DNA of 64,000 nt from Moorella humiferrea (GTDB taxonomy: Bacteria; Bacillota; DSM-521; Neomoorellales; Neomoorellaceae). Under the pieces are notes generated by a model. The model had not been told where the DNA came from. It did not search any database and saw only the letters and a program-made list of their open reading frames with translations. The translations under genes were made by a program, and so were the position numbers. This document shows positions 43,199-53,074 of this stretch, piece by piece. The stretch lies in assembly GCF_039233145.1 (NCBI RefSeq), contig NZ_CP136419.1, positions 594,001 through 658,000 of the forward strand, written 5' to 3'. The stretch's first letter is position 1, and each line of letters starts with the position of its first letter.

Positions 43199-44403
43199 AC
43201 TTCAGGGCGGCCTTGACCGTAGCTTGGCGGGGGCTCATGGCCAACAAGATGCGCTCTTTACTTACCATGCTGGGGATCATAATCGGCGTTGCCGCCGTAA
43301 TCATTATGGTCAGCATTGGCCAGGGCGCTACGGCCCAGGTCACCGAAAGGATAGCCCGCATGGGGTCCAACATCCTGATGGTGCGCCCCGGGACGGGGTT
43401 CGGGCCGGTGCGCGGCGCCGCCGGTATAAACACCCTGACCTTAACCGACGCCGAAGCCATAGCCGCCCTTCCCCTGGTAGAAAACGTCGCCCCGGAAGTC
43501 AACCAGCAGGCCACGGCCGCAGCCGGGAGCCAGACCTGGAGCACCACCGTCAAAGGCACCACCACCGCCTACATAAAGATCAGGAACCTGGAAACGACGG
43601 CCGGCTCCTTTTTCACCGACGAAGACGTCGTTTACGCCAGGCAGGTAGCCGTCCTCGGTCCCACGGTAGAAGCCAACCTCTTTCCCGGCGGCAGCGCCGT
43701 AGGGAAAACCATCACCATAAACAACCTCAGGTTCACCGTCGTCGGCGTCCTCAAAGCCCAGGGCGGCGGCATGGGTGGCCAGGACCAGGACGACATGATC
43801 TACATCCCCGTCACCACCGCCCAGCAGCGCTTCAGCGGCAGCAAGAATGTCCAGGTCATCAACGTCCAGGCCCGGGACGCCGCCAGCCTCAGCACGGTGC
43901 AGGACGAAGTAACGAGCTTACTACGCCGGCGGCACCGTTTAAGCGATCAGAAAGAAGACGACTTTAACATCCAGAACATGACGGCCATCATGGAGACGGT
44001 AGAGGCCACCACCCGGACCATGACCCTCCTTTTAGCCGGAGTGGCGGCTGTATCCCTTTTAGTGGGAGGCATCGGCATCATGAACATCATGCTGGTGTCC
44101 GTGACCGAACGCACCCGGGAAATCGGCATCCGCATGGCCGTAGGGGCCACCAGCGGGGCGATTTTAAGCCAGTTCCTCATCGAAGCCCTGGTATTAAGCC
44201 TGGCCGGCGGTATAATCGGGATGCTGGCCGGGTTTACCGGCAGCCGCCTGATAGCTATGCTGGCCGGCTGGCCGGCCGTCATCGCTCCGGGTTCCATCCT
44301 CCTGGCCATAGGCTTTTCGGCCCTGGTGGGGGTCTTCTTCGGCTACTATCCGGCCCGCCGGGCCGCCACGGCCGACCCCATCGAGGCTTTGCGGTATGAA
44401 TAG
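43195..44403 (+). CDS. MacB-type ABC transporter permease
   Basis: This 402-residue protein has the MacB-type layout: an N-terminal helix after [21 protein letters not shown], a large extracytoplasmic domain at about residues 45-270, and three helices at the C-terminus. FtsX-like motifs GGIGIMNIMLVSVTERTREIGIRMAVGA and PARRAATADPIEALRYE are complete. With the adaptor and ATPase it forms an export or efflux complex. A terminator follows at 44416. Confidence 0.93.
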   Translation: MNFRAALTVAWRGLMANKMRSLLTMLGIIIGVAAVIIMVSIGQGATAQVTERIARMGSNILMVRPGTGFGPVRGAAGINTLTLTDAEAIAALPLVENVAPEVNQQATAAAGSQTWSTTVKGTTTAYIKIRNLETTAGSFFTDEDVVYARQVAVLGPTVEANLFPGGSAVGKTITINNLRFTVVGVLKAQGGGMGGQDQDDMIYIPVTTAQQRFSGSKNVQVINVQARDAASLSTVQDEVTSLLRRRHRLSDQKEDDFNIQNMTAIMETVEATTRTMTLLLAGVAAVSLLVGGIGIMNIMLVSVTERTREIGIRMAVGATSGAILSQFLIEALVLSLAGGIIGMLAGFTGSRLIAMLAGWPAVIAPGSILLAIGFSALVGVFFGYYPARRAATADPIEALRYE

Positions 44404-44415
44404 TCGATTATACTT

Positions 44416-44448
44416 GCCCCCTGTAGAAAAAGGGGGCTTTATATTTTT
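44416..44448 (+). terminator. Rho-independent terminator after the efflux operon
   Basis: A 7-bp GC stem (44416-44422 with 44431-44437) with an 8-base loop is followed by TTTATATTTTTT. Confidence 0.85.
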
Positions 44449-44756
44449 TATAACTTAATAAAAGCATCAGTGAAAAGCAAATAAAAAGGCCAGAAAAAAT
44501 AATAATTGAAAGATAATAAGGCCATCAGAAACAGAATAAAAAAGACTTTTTTCGACTACTTATTCCAATATCTTTAGAAAGTATTTCTCTAATATTTTTT
44601 ACTTTGCAGCAGGAATCTCCGGTTTTATAGAGAATTATTATGACATAAAACATTGGTAAAGGGGAAAAAAGCTATTTAAAGAATAAAATACGGCTTTCAT
44701 GCCAATTATTTTCTTGATTACTTAATAAAGCCGATGCAAAAAGTATGGGGTATAAG
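44449..44756. other. AT-rich non-coding region upstream of the ROK regulator
   Basis: About 300 bases have clearly lower GC content than their surroundings and no supported gene. ACTTAATAAA occurs near both ends. It is the likely control region of the carbohydrate cluster, but I cannot point to a single convincing promoter. Confidence 0.5.
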
Positions 44757-46013
44757 ATGAATACAAAGCGAGGACCGGCAGATCTAAAACTCTTACAGGA
44801 AATGAATCGGGCGCAGGTACTAGAAACTATCCGCGCTTATGGGCCCATTGCCCGGGTAGACATTGCCCGCAAAACGCAATTGAGCCCCACTACCGTTGCC
44901 ACCCTGGTAAACGATCTTATTGCCGAGGGCTGGGTGAGAAGTGCGGGGGAGGGCGAATCCCGCGGCGGCCGTAAACCGACTCTTCTGGAATTCAACGCTA
45001 AGGCGGGCTATATTATTGCAGTTGATGTTACCGATACTTTGCTTACTGTAGCCCGCACCGACTTGAATGCACGGGAATTGGAAGAAGAACGTTCCGTACC
45101 TCATAGATTTACCGGCCACGCCCTGGCGGAACTGATCGGCGAAACGGTTGGAACTATTATCGATAGTATGAAGGCCAGGAAATTAAACATCGCTGGAATT
45201 GGCATATCTACCCCCGGCCTGGTGGACGCCGATACCGGTATAGTACGCTATTCCCTGAAACTTAATTGGATGGACTTACCTTTGGGGTCTATGCTAAAGA
45301 AGCGCTTTGATTTAACGGTATATGTGGAGAACGATACCAATGCCGCGGCCCTGGGCGAGAAATGGTTCGGAGCAGGGCGCCCCTTTGAAAACATGGTTTA
45401 TGTGACGGTAGGCAGCGGGGTAGGGGCTGGATTGATCCTCGGTGGGCGGATTTTTCGCGGTATAACCGGCAGTGCCGGTGAATTAGGCCATATGAGCATC
45501 GATAAAGGCGGAGAAAGGTGCGAATGTGGCAATATAGGTTGTCTGGAGAATCTGGTCGCCTGGCCGGCCATCTGGGCGCGGGTAACCAAAGCGATGAAGA
45601 GGGGGGTGCCAACGGTGATTACCGAGTTGGTCGACAACATCGACCAGGTGACCCCGGAGATCCTGAATAAAGCAGCATGGGCCAGCGATCAACTGGCGGT
45701 CAACGCCCTGACAGAAGCCGGGGTAAGTCTGGGGATCGGCCTAGCCAACCTTGTTAACCTTTTAAACCCTGAGGCTATTATCCTGGGAGGGGAACTAATC
45801 GGCAAAGACAGCTTTATCCTCCAGCATGTCCAGAAAACTATGGCCACCCACGGTCTGCGGGTGCCGGGTGCCGCAGTCCGCTTGCTTCCCCATCAACTGG
45901 GCGAAAAGGCGCGTTTGTACGGCGTTGCAGGAATTGTGCTTCACAACCTCCTTGCGACTCGTTTCTGGTCGTCAGGCCTTGACACCAGTGCCGAACCTGT
46001 ATTTCCTCAGTAA
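44757..46013 (+). CDS. ROK-family transcriptional regulator (NagC/XylR-like)
   Basis: This 418-residue protein has an N-terminal winged helix (IARVDIARKTQLSPTTVATLVNDL) followed by a ROK domain. The domain has VENDTNAAALGE, GSGVGAGLILGGRIF and the zinc motif C-x-C-G-x2-G-C-x-E in CECGNIGCLE. Such proteins repress sugar genes and are released by a sugar or sugar phosphate. It heads a cluster that ends with a ROK kinase and NagA, so an amino-sugar effector is likely. ATG 44757 has GGGG upstream; ATG 44745 is the alternative. Confidence 0.88.
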   Translation: MNTKRGPADLKLLQEMNRAQVLETIRAYGPIARVDIARKTQLSPTTVATLVNDLIAEGWVRSAGEGESRGGRKPTLLEFNAKAGYIIAVDVTDTLLTVARTDLNARELEEERSVPHRFTGHALAELIGETVGTIIDSMKARKLNIAGIGISTPGLVDADTGIVRYSLKLNWMDLPLGSMLKKRFDLTVYVENDTNAAALGEKWFGAGRPFENMVYVTVGSGVGAGLILGGRIFRGITGSAGELGHMSIDKGGERCECGNIGCLENLVAWPAIWARVTKAMKRGVPTVITELVDNIDQVTPEILNKAAWASDQLAVNALTEAGVSLGIGLANLVNLLNPEAIILGGELIGKDSFILQHVQKTMATHGLRVPGAAVRLLPHQLGEKARLYGVAGIVLHNLLATRFWSSGLDTSAEPVFPQ

Positions 46014-46112
46014 AGATGTTTAAAGAGGTTATACAGGAGGTGATTATCACTGAAACACAAATAACTTCTTTGAAATTTTAGGTTAAATAATATTTAAGGG
46101 AGAGGTATATAA

Positions 46113-48230
46113 ATGAATAATTTTCCTAACCTATTTAAACCTATTCGTATTGGCAATTTGGAGTTACCCAACCGCATAGTTCATGTGCCTACCGACATCA
46201 GTTCTTCCCATGCCGATGGCTCGGTGAGCGAGCGGGATATCATTCATCACGCGGAAATCGCCAAGGGGGGTACGGGTTTCATTATCGTCGGCGCCACCAG
46301 CCCGGATGGTAAAACCGGCCGGCCGACGGTTACTTCCCTGGTGGCCGACGGCGATAATTACATACCCGGTCTGGCCCGCTTGGCCGAAGCCATGCATCGA
46401 TATGGAGCCAAATGCGCCGTACAGCTACAGCATCCCGGCCGTCAGGCGGCCATTCCCCGCTATAATACCATGTCTACCAACGATATGGTCATCAAAGTTC
46501 CCTGGTCGGCCGGGCATGAGGTAGTGTATGCCAACGCCGAGGAAAAGGGTAAAGAAGCAAGGGCCATGACGGTAGAAGAAGTGCTTGATATGATTGAACT
46601 TTTCTCCGAGGCAGCCTGGCGTGTGCAGCAGGCCGGCTTCGACGCTGTAGAACTCCACGCCGCCCACGGTTACCTGCTGGCCCAGTTCATGAGCCCTTAC
46701 ACCAACCGCCGCAACGATCGTTTCGGCGGATCCCTGGAGAACCGGATGCGCTTCCCCCTGGCTATAATCGACCAGATCCACAAAAAGTGCGGTCGTGATT
46801 TCCCCGTCTTGGTCCGTTTCTCTGTAGATGAGTGGATTCCCGGTGGGCGCGACCTTGAAGAGAGTAAAATAGTGGCCCGCATGTTTGAGGAAGCAGGAGT
46901 CGCCGCCTTGGACTTGAGCCAGTGCATAACCGAAACCCCCGGCGCCGGCTTTGACCCCATGTATTACCAGCAAGGTTGGACCATGTACGCTTCCGAGGCT
47001 ATCAAAAAGGTCGTCAGCATACCGGTGATCAACAGCCATACTTTACGCGATCCCGAATACTGTGAGCAAATCCTGGCTGAAGGCAAAACCGACCTGGTCG
47101 GCCTTTCTCGCCAGCTCCTTGCCGATCCTTACTGGCCGGTTAAGGCTAAATTAGGTAAAGTTCGTGAAATACGGAAATGCATTTCCTGCCTGGTGGGTTG
47201 CTGGCAGGAATCCATGCTGGCCAAGAAAGAAATCCGTTGCGCTATCAACCCCGCGGTGGGCGATGCTCGTTATGCCCGCATGCAAAAAGCCAAACAGACT
47301 ATGAACATTGCCGTTGTGGGTGGCGGCCCGGCCGGAATGGAGGCAGCGCGGGTGGCTACTATTCGCGGCCATAAAGTGACTATTTTCGAAAAGACCGGTG
47401 AGCTTGGCGGGGCCATTCTGGGCTGCTGCCTGGTACCGGGGAAGGAAAAAATGAAGTGGTACGCCGACTGGATTCGCTACCAGATCAAATCCCTAGGGGT
47501 GGAAGTTCGCTATCGAACCCAGCCGACCGTCGATGATCTGCGCGCCTACGACGTCATCGTCAACGCCACCGGTGCCAGTTCCTATCTTCCCGACCTGCCC
47601 AGGGCAAATGGCAGCAATGTCGTCCGGTTCGAGGAAGTAATGGCCTGCCCGAAGCGGACCTGCGAGTACAATCCTGGCGACCGGCAGATGGCCCGTGTCG
47701 GTGAGCGGGTAATCCTGTGGGGTGACCACTTCCAGGCCGTCGATACGGCCCAGTTCCTGGCTTCCATCGGCAAGCAGGTAACGATTATCACGCCGAACAA
47801 AGAACTGGGATCCACCATTGAACCCGTGCACATGTATGTGGTACGCAAGCGCTTCAACCAAACCGACGCCGAAGCATTAACCTCTAAACCTTACCGTTAC
47901 CCAGTTAAGGTGATTACCAGCGCCACCCTCCTGGAAATACGCGAGGATGCAGTCGTCATTATGGATCGAGAATTTAACCGCACCATCATACCCGCCGATA
48001 CAGTAGTCATTTGCCAGGTAAAACCAAATGACGCTCTATTCCACGAGCTTCTGGCCGCCGGCCTCAAGGTGGTCAACGTAGGCGACGCCGTCCGTCCTCG
48101 CAATTTAAAGGCAGCCGTTTCCGAAGGCGCCAATTTCGGGCTTATGGTCGACGGCGATACATTATTCAACCCCAACGGCGCCTTGATGGACGATATTCCC
48201 CTGGACGTCCGGCTGGAGCTCAGCCGTTAG
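46113..48230 (+). CDS. Old-yellow-enzyme-type NADH:flavin oxidoreductase with 4Fe-4S and FAD domains
   Basis: This 705-residue protein has the 2,4-dienoyl-CoA reductase layout. An N-terminal FMN TIM barrel carries AAHGYLLAQFMSPYTNRR and GGSLENRMRF. A 4Fe-4S site is formed by Cys356-x2-Cys359-x3-Cys363-x12-Cys376. A C-terminal FAD/NAD(P) domain starts VVGGGPAGMEAARV. Relatives reduce activated C=C bonds or demethylate amines. In this sugar cluster it may reduce an unsaturated keto-sugar intermediate, which is inference. GGGAGAGG lies before the ATG. Confidence 0.88.
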   Translation: MNNFPNLFKPIRIGNLELPNRIVHVPTDISSSHADGSVSERDIIHHAEIAKGGTGFIIVGATSPDGKTGRPTVTSLVADGDNYIPGLARLAEAMHRYGAKCAVQLQHPGRQAAIPRYNTMSTNDMVIKVPWSAGHEVVYANAEEKGKEARAMTVEEVLDMIELFSEAAWRVQQAGFDAVELHAAHGYLLAQFMSPYTNRRNDRFGGSLENRMRFPLAIIDQIHKKCGRDFPVLVRFSVDEWIPGGRDLEESKIVARMFEEAGVAALDLSQCITETPGAGFDPMYYQQGWTMYASEAIKKVVSIPVINSHTLRDPEYCEQILAEGKTDLVGLSRQLLADPYWPVKAKLGKVREIRKCISCLVGCWQESMLAKKEIRCAINPAVGDARYARMQKAKQTMNIAVVGGGPAGMEAARVATIRGHKVTIFEKTGELGGAILGCCLVPGKEKMKWYADWIRYQIKSLGVEVRYRTQPTVDDLRAYDVIVNATGASSYLPDLPRANGSNVVRFEEVMACPKRTCEYNPGDRQMARVGERVILWGDHFQAVDTAQFLASIGKQVTIITPNKELGSTIEPVHMYVVRKRFNQTDAEALTSKPYRYPVKVITSATLLEIREDAVVIMDREFNRTIIPADTVVICQVKPNDALFHELLAAGLKVVNVGDAVRPRNLKAAVSEGANFGLMVDGDTLFNPNGALMDDIPLDVRLELSR

Positions 48231-48377
48231 CGGTGGGAGGTGAGGCTGCTACAACAGTTTAAAAATGGAGGCGGAAGGGGGTCAGGTGCGATAGAGGCAT
48301 AGAGCAACATAGCCATATTTGAAAGTCACCAACATCACCTCTCATTTTACTTAACCCCTAAGGAGGGAGGACTATTA

Positions 48378-49541
48378 ATGTTTGGCAAATATAGTAAGAA
48401 AGTCGGATTTAGCCGGGGTGTCATTTTCATTCTGGTGCTAGTCCTGGTGGCCTCCCTTTCCCTGGCCGGATGCGGCGGCAGCAAAGGTTCAGCCACGGAT
48501 GCCGGTAAATCCGGCCAGTCCGGCCAGGCGGGACAAACAACAAAAAAATCAGGCTTCAATATCGCCCTGCTTGACGGGACCAACGCCAACGCCTGGCGCA
48601 TCCAGATGGAACAGAATATGCAGCAAGTGGCCGACAGGTTTAAATCTCAAGGGATAATCAGCAACTACTCCGTCTATGTAGCTAACAACGATGCTACCAC
48701 CCAGGCCCAGCAAATGGATCAGCTGATCAATTCCGGCGTAGATGCCATCCTTATAAACCCGGTATCGGCTACGGCCCTGGCCCCGGTTATCGACAAAGCA
48801 GTAAGCAAAGGGATCCTTGTCATGGCCATAGATCAGCATATCAACCATCCCAAGGTTATTAGCGTAACCAATGACCAGTATGAATGGGCCCGCATCCAGG
48901 CCGAATGGCTGGCCAAGCAGCTGAACGGCAAGGGCGACATCCTGCAGTTCGACGCCATGGCCGGCGCCCCGGCCAATGAAGTCAGGCATCAGGCTTTCGC
49001 CGATGTTCTGGCCAAATACCCTGGTATCAAGGTCTTGAAACAGGTCAATATGGACTGGGATGAGGGCAAGGCCAAGCAGCTGATGACGAGCCTGCTTTCA
49101 ACATATCCCAAGTTTGACGGCATTTTATGCCAGGACGGGGCCGCGGTGGGCATAATCAACGCCCTCCAGGAAGCCAACCACCCGCTGCCCAAGGCTATAA
49201 CCAGTGACGAGTGGATCGCTTACCTGCGCCTGTGGTATGACATCAACCAGAAGAACCCCAATAATCCCTTGAACGCCATAATCGTGGAGAATCCTCCCGG
49301 TATCGGTGCCGATGGTTTGATGATTGCCGTCAATCTGCTCCAAGGTAAAAAACTCAAAGACGGCGTTCTGACCTCCGATCCCATGGATAAAGAGAATAAG
49401 AACGCCATTATGATCAAGCCTACCGTGATCATCACCAACGATAACCTTAAGGAATGGTACGAGAAGACGAAGGATAAGCCTGACACTTATTATATCGATA
49501 GCGTTTTGCCGCAAGAAGAAATCGATAAATTGTTCCAGTAG
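48378..49541 (+). CDS. Sugar ABC transporter substrate-binding lipoprotein (RbsB type)
   Basis: This 387-residue lipoprotein has a hydrophobic signal segment ending in lipobox LAGC with Cys32 as the lipidated residue, then a Gly/Ser-rich linker. The periplasmic-binding type-1 fold follows: FNIALLDGTNANAWRIQMEQ, GVDAILINPVSATALAPVI and GILVMAIDQHI. The fold binds monosaccharides or derivatives such as ribose, inositol or autoinducer-2. The gene starts a complete RbsBAC-type importer. AAGGAGGGAGG precedes the ATG. Confidence 0.92.
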   Translation: MFGKYSKKVGFSRGVIFILVLVLVASLSLAGCGGSKGSATDAGKSGQSGQAGQTTKKSGFNIALLDGTNANAWRIQMEQNMQQVADRFKSQGIISNYSVYVANNDATTQAQQMDQLINSGVDAILINPVSATALAPVIDKAVSKGILVMAIDQHINHPKVISVTNDQYEWARIQAEWLAKQLNGKGDILQFDAMAGAPANEVRHQAFADVLAKYPGIKVLKQVNMDWDEGKAKQLMTSLLSTYPKFDGILCQDGAAVGIINALQEANHPLPKAITSDEWIAYLRLWYDINQKNPNNPLNAIIVENPPGIGADGLMIAVNLLQGKKLKDGVLTSDPMDKENKNAIMIKPTVIITNDNLKEWYEKTKDKPDTYYIDSVLPQEEIDKLFQ

Positions 49542-49552
49542 GGGTTGAGTCC

Positions 49553-51067
49553 TTGTTACAAGTTCAGCATATCAGCAAGCATTTCGGCGGAGTAACCGCC
49601 CTGAAAGATGCATCCCTGAGCCTGGCGCCCGGAGAAATCCGGGCGCTGCTCGGGGCCAATGGTTCAGGAAAAAGCACCCTGGTCAAAGTCCTGGGCGGAC
49701 TGGTGGCACCGGACAGCGGTACAATCCTCCTGGACGGCAGGCCCCTGGTAATCAATTCTCCTTGGGATGCCCGCCGCCATGGCATCGCCGTCGCCTACCA
49801 GGATTTGAGCCTTGTACCCCGCCTTTCCGTAGCCGAAAATATTCTCCTCGGCCGGGAGCCCTGCCGGCGTGCAGGTTTTGTAGATACCAGGAAGGCGCAG
49901 GCACAGGCGGAGGAATTACTGGCCCGCCTGCGGGTTGATGCCAGCCCTGACGCCCTGGCCGGCGACCTGGAACCGGCGGCCCAAAGCCTGGTAGAAGTGG
50001 CCAAAGCCCTGGCCTGGGATCCCCGCATTCTTATCCTCGATGAAGTAACGGCCTCTCTACATCATGATCAGGTACAGCATCTATTCAGCCTGCTCCGGGA
50101 AATGAGCGAGAAGGGGTTAGCCATTCTTTTCGTCTCGCACCGTTTTGATGAAGTCTTCTCCTTATGCCAGACAGCCATGATCCTCCGTGGCGGGGAAAGT
50201 GTTGCTTCCGTGCAGCTGGACCAGGTAGATGAGGCAGATGTGGTCTATTACATGACCGGTACTCGACCGGAAAAAAGCCGTGTTGTAACTGCCAGAGAGG
50301 AAAAGGAAACCCGGCGGGAGGTAATCCTTGCTGTTTCCAATCTTCAAGTCCCACCGCGGGTGCGGGGTGTCACCCTCACGGCCCGGGCCGGCGAAATTAT
50401 CGGCCTGGCCGGGCTGCAGGGACAGGGCCAGGCAGAATTCCTGCGGGCCATATACGGCCAGATCCCCTTCAGCGATGGGCGCGTGGAATATAACGGCGCC
50501 TCCGTAGCCTTTACCTCCCCGCGGGAAGCAGTACGCCAGGGCATTGGCTTTATTTCAGGTGATCGGGAACGGGATGGTATCCTCCCTGTGCGTTCCGTTA
50601 CCGAGAACCTGTTCCTGGCGCGGCTGGCTAAAAACAATCCGGGCACTATCTTAAATCCCAACTATTTACAGGATGAAGCCGGCCGGCAGATTGAGCAATT
50701 GGGCATTGTCGCCGGCAGCACGGCCCACCCGGCCAGCAGCCTCAGCGGCGGCAACCAACAGAAGTTAATCATCGGCAGGTGGCTGGCCGTTCAGCCGCGT
50801 CTCCTTTTACTCGACGATCCTACCAAAGGTGTCGACGTCAACGCCCGCCGGGAGATCCATGACCTGCTGCGGCAAATGGCCGCCTCTGGGACGGCGGTCC
50901 TTATCGCTTCCAGTGATAATGAAGAGCTCCTGGCCATCGCCGAGCGTATTTATGTCTTTTACGAGGGTGAAATAGTTGCTATCCTCCAGGGAAGCGAAAA
51001 AACGGAAGAAGCCCTGGTAGCGGCGATGCTCGGCATGAAACAGACCCGGCCTGAGGAGGGGACTTAA
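49553..51067 (+). CDS. Sugar ABC transporter ATPase (RbsA type, two NBDs)
   Basis: This 504-residue protein contains two ATPase halves, as in RbsA and MglA. The first has GANGSGKST and ILDEVTAS; its signature region is degenerate (LEPAAQSLVEVAKAL). The second has a degenerate Walker A (AGLQGQGQAEF), the signature LSGGNQQKLIIGRWL and LLLDDPTKGVD. This asymmetry is normal for the family. The start is TTG at 49553. The permease gene follows directly. Confidence 0.94.
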   Translation: MLQVQHISKHFGGVTALKDASLSLAPGEIRALLGANGSGKSTLVKVLGGLVAPDSGTILLDGRPLVINSPWDARRHGIAVAYQDLSLVPRLSVAENILLGREPCRRAGFVDTRKAQAQAEELLARLRVDASPDALAGDLEPAAQSLVEVAKALAWDPRILILDEVTASLHHDQVQHLFSLLREMSEKGLAILFVSHRFDEVFSLCQTAMILRGGESVASVQLDQVDEADVVYYMTGTRPEKSRVVTAREEKETRREVILAVSNLQVPPRVRGVTLTARAGEIIGLAGLQGQGQAEFLRAIYGQIPFSDGRVEYNGASVAFTSPREAVRQGIGFISGDRERDGILPVRSVTENLFLARLAKNNPGTILNPNYLQDEAGRQIEQLGIVAGSTAHPASSLSGGNQQKLIIGRWLAVQPRLLLLDDPTKGVDVNARREIHDLLRQMAASGTAVLIASSDNEELLAIAERIYVFYEGEIVAILQGSEKTEEALVAAMLGMKQTRPEEGT

Positions 51068-52099
51068 ATGATACGGCTGTGGCGACGATTACGCTTATCC
51101 CCGGCGGCACCTGGCTATCTACTTTTGCTCTTAGGCATTATAGTTAATATCCTGGTCCAGGGGCCCGATTTTTTCACAAGCTACAATTTTAATTCTCTCC
51201 TGGCAGTAAACGCGCCCCTGGTGCTGGCGGCCATCGCCCAGACCGTTGTAGTATTGACCGGGGGTATCGATCTTTCCATTGGCAGCAATATGACTTTGGT
51301 TAATACTGTGGCTATTGCCCTGACCAACCAGGGGCACTGGCCGGTGGGACTGAGCTGGGCCGTTGCCTTGGCGGCCGCCACCCTGGTAGGGACGGGAAAC
51401 GGCCTGATGGTGGCCTATTTGCGCATACCGCCCCTCCTGGCCACTTTTGCATCTATGTCCGTGGTCGGCGGTCTTGCCCTGTGGATATGGCCTAAACCGG
51501 GTGGGATGGTTCCCCGGGAGATTTACACTACCTACGGCGCCGCCATCATGGGGATCCCTGTAGCAGGCTGGATTATCATTGCCGTAGCACTACTTTGGCT
51601 GTTGATCTCCCGCCGGCGTGTCGGCATTTACCTTCGCGCCGTCGGCGGACGTGAGCGTAGCGCCTATGCTTCAGGAATCAACACAGCTGCGGTAAAGTTT
51701 TTCGCTTATACCTTCTGCGGGTTCATTACCGGTGTAGCCGGTCTATGCCTGACGGCTTTAACCGCGTCTGGAGATCCCAAGATAGGCCAGATGTTTGGCC
51801 TCAACTCCGTTGCTGCTGTAATTCTGGGCGGCAGCAGCCTGGCAGGAGGATGGGGTAGTATCGGTGGTTCTATAGCCGGAGCCCTTTTCCTGGGGTTAAT
51901 AAATAACATCGTCTTTTTCCTTTTCCGCAACTATGTTAGCCATGTCCAGAGTCTTACAAGCGTAGCCTCATTTTACCAGCAGCTTCTGGCCAATCTCATT
52001 GTGATTTTAGGCCTGGCCAGTGCAGCGTTGACGCAGCGTGGCGGGGCCCTTGGCGGCTTGGGTCGGCGCCGCCGGGGAGGGAGGACCCAGCATGTCTAA
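51068..52099 (+). CDS. Sugar ABC transporter permease (RbsC type), first
   Basis: This 343-residue protein has about 8-10 hydrophobic helices and the RbsC motif VLTGGIDLSIGSNMTLVN, plus AAVILGGSSLAGGWGSIGGSIAGAL-like residues in the last third. It is one of two non-identical permeases that likely form a heterodimer. It overlaps the second permease by eight bases and has a basic Arg/Gly-rich C-terminus. Confidence 0.92.
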   Translation: MIRLWRRLRLSPAAPGYLLLLLGIIVNILVQGPDFFTSYNFNSLLAVNAPLVLAAIAQTVVVLTGGIDLSIGSNMTLVNTVAIALTNQGHWPVGLSWAVALAAATLVGTGNGLMVAYLRIPPLLATFASMSVVGGLALWIWPKPGGMVPREIYTTYGAAIMGIPVAGWIIIAVALLWLLISRRRVGIYLRAVGGRERSAYASGINTAAVKFFAYTFCGFITGVAGLCLTALTASGDPKIGQMFGLNSVAAVILGGSSLAGGWGSIGGSIAGALFLGLINNIVFFLFRNYVSHVQSLTSVASFYQQLLANLIVILGLASAALTQRGGALGGLGRRRRGGRTQHV

Positions 52100-53051
52100 A
52101 ATCAACCTCAATTGGCGGCACAACCAGATTCTTATGGCCGGGCTCATCGCCGTCGCCCTGTTTATCGGCGGCGGCCTGATCAACACCAGTTTCTTATCGC
52201 CGGCCAATATTGGCAGCATCCTGGCCATGGCCGTCTTGCTGGGGTTCGCCGCCGCCGGCCAGACCCTGGTGGTCATCGCCGGTGGGGAAGGAATCGACCT
52301 TTCTGTAGGGGCAGTCATGTCCCTGGGTGCGGTATTGGCCGCCCAGACTATGGCTGGCCAAAATAGCAATATCCTCCCGGCCCTGCTGCTGGTTATCCTA
52401 TCAGGGGCGACTATCGGATTGTTCAACGCTGCCGGCATCCTCTATGCCCGGGTGCCTCCCCTGGTAATGACCATGGCCATGGCCAACGTTGTGACCACCG
52501 TCCAGCTGATTTATACCCACGGTTCACCGGTGGGTATGCCGGCGCCCATCATTGCTTTTATCGGCTCGCGCCGCTTATTTCCCTTCCTGCCCTGGCTGGC
52601 GGTGCTGGGCATTATAGTGTTAATCCTGATGCAGTTTATCCTGCGCCGGACCGTGTACGGGCAGCAGCTCTATGCCATCGGCAGCAACTACAACGCCGCT
52701 TATCTGGCCGGGGTGCGGGCCGACGCGGTCAAGGGTATTGCCTATATCCTGAGCGGGATTTTGAGTAGCCTGGCCGGCTTCTGGCTTATTGCTTACAACA
52801 ACTTTGTCTTTGTCAACATGGGCGCCGCCTATGTACTGCCCTCGGTGGCAGCGGTAGTTATCGGCGGTACCTCTCTGGCCGGGGGTGAAGGTTCCTATAC
52901 CGGTACCCTGCTCGGTTCGGTGATCCTTACAGCCCTGGCCAATCTCCTGGTGGTGCTGCACACTGATGAAGCCGGCCGTCAAGTCATCAACGGTCTGGTC
53001 CTGATCCTGCTCCTCGCCCTTTATACCCGGCAACCAGCCATCCGGCAGTGA
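52092..53051 (+). CDS. Sugar ABC transporter permease (RbsC type), second
   Basis: This 319-residue permease carries VVIAGGEGIDLSVGAVMSLGA and AVVIGGTSLAGGEGSYTG, the same RbsC signatures as its neighbour but with divergent sequence. ATG 52092 is chosen because GGGAGGA lies upstream. Paired unlike permeases also occur in the LsrCD and inositol-type importers. Confidence 0.92.
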   Translation: MSKINLNWRHNQILMAGLIAVALFIGGGLINTSFLSPANIGSILAMAVLLGFAAAGQTLVVIAGGEGIDLSVGAVMSLGAVLAAQTMAGQNSNILPALLLVILSGATIGLFNAAGILYARVPPLVMTMAMANVVTTVQLIYTHGSPVGMPAPIIAFIGSRRLFPFLPWLAVLGIIVLILMQFILRRTVYGQQLYAIGSNYNAAYLAGVRADAVKGIAYILSGILSSLAGFWLIAYNNFVFVNMGAAYVLPSVAAVVIGGTSLAGGEGSYTGTLLGSVILTALANLLVVLHTDEAGRQVINGLVLILLLALYTRQPAIRQ

Positions 53052-53074
53052 GCCGGGAAAGGAGGTCAAGAAAA

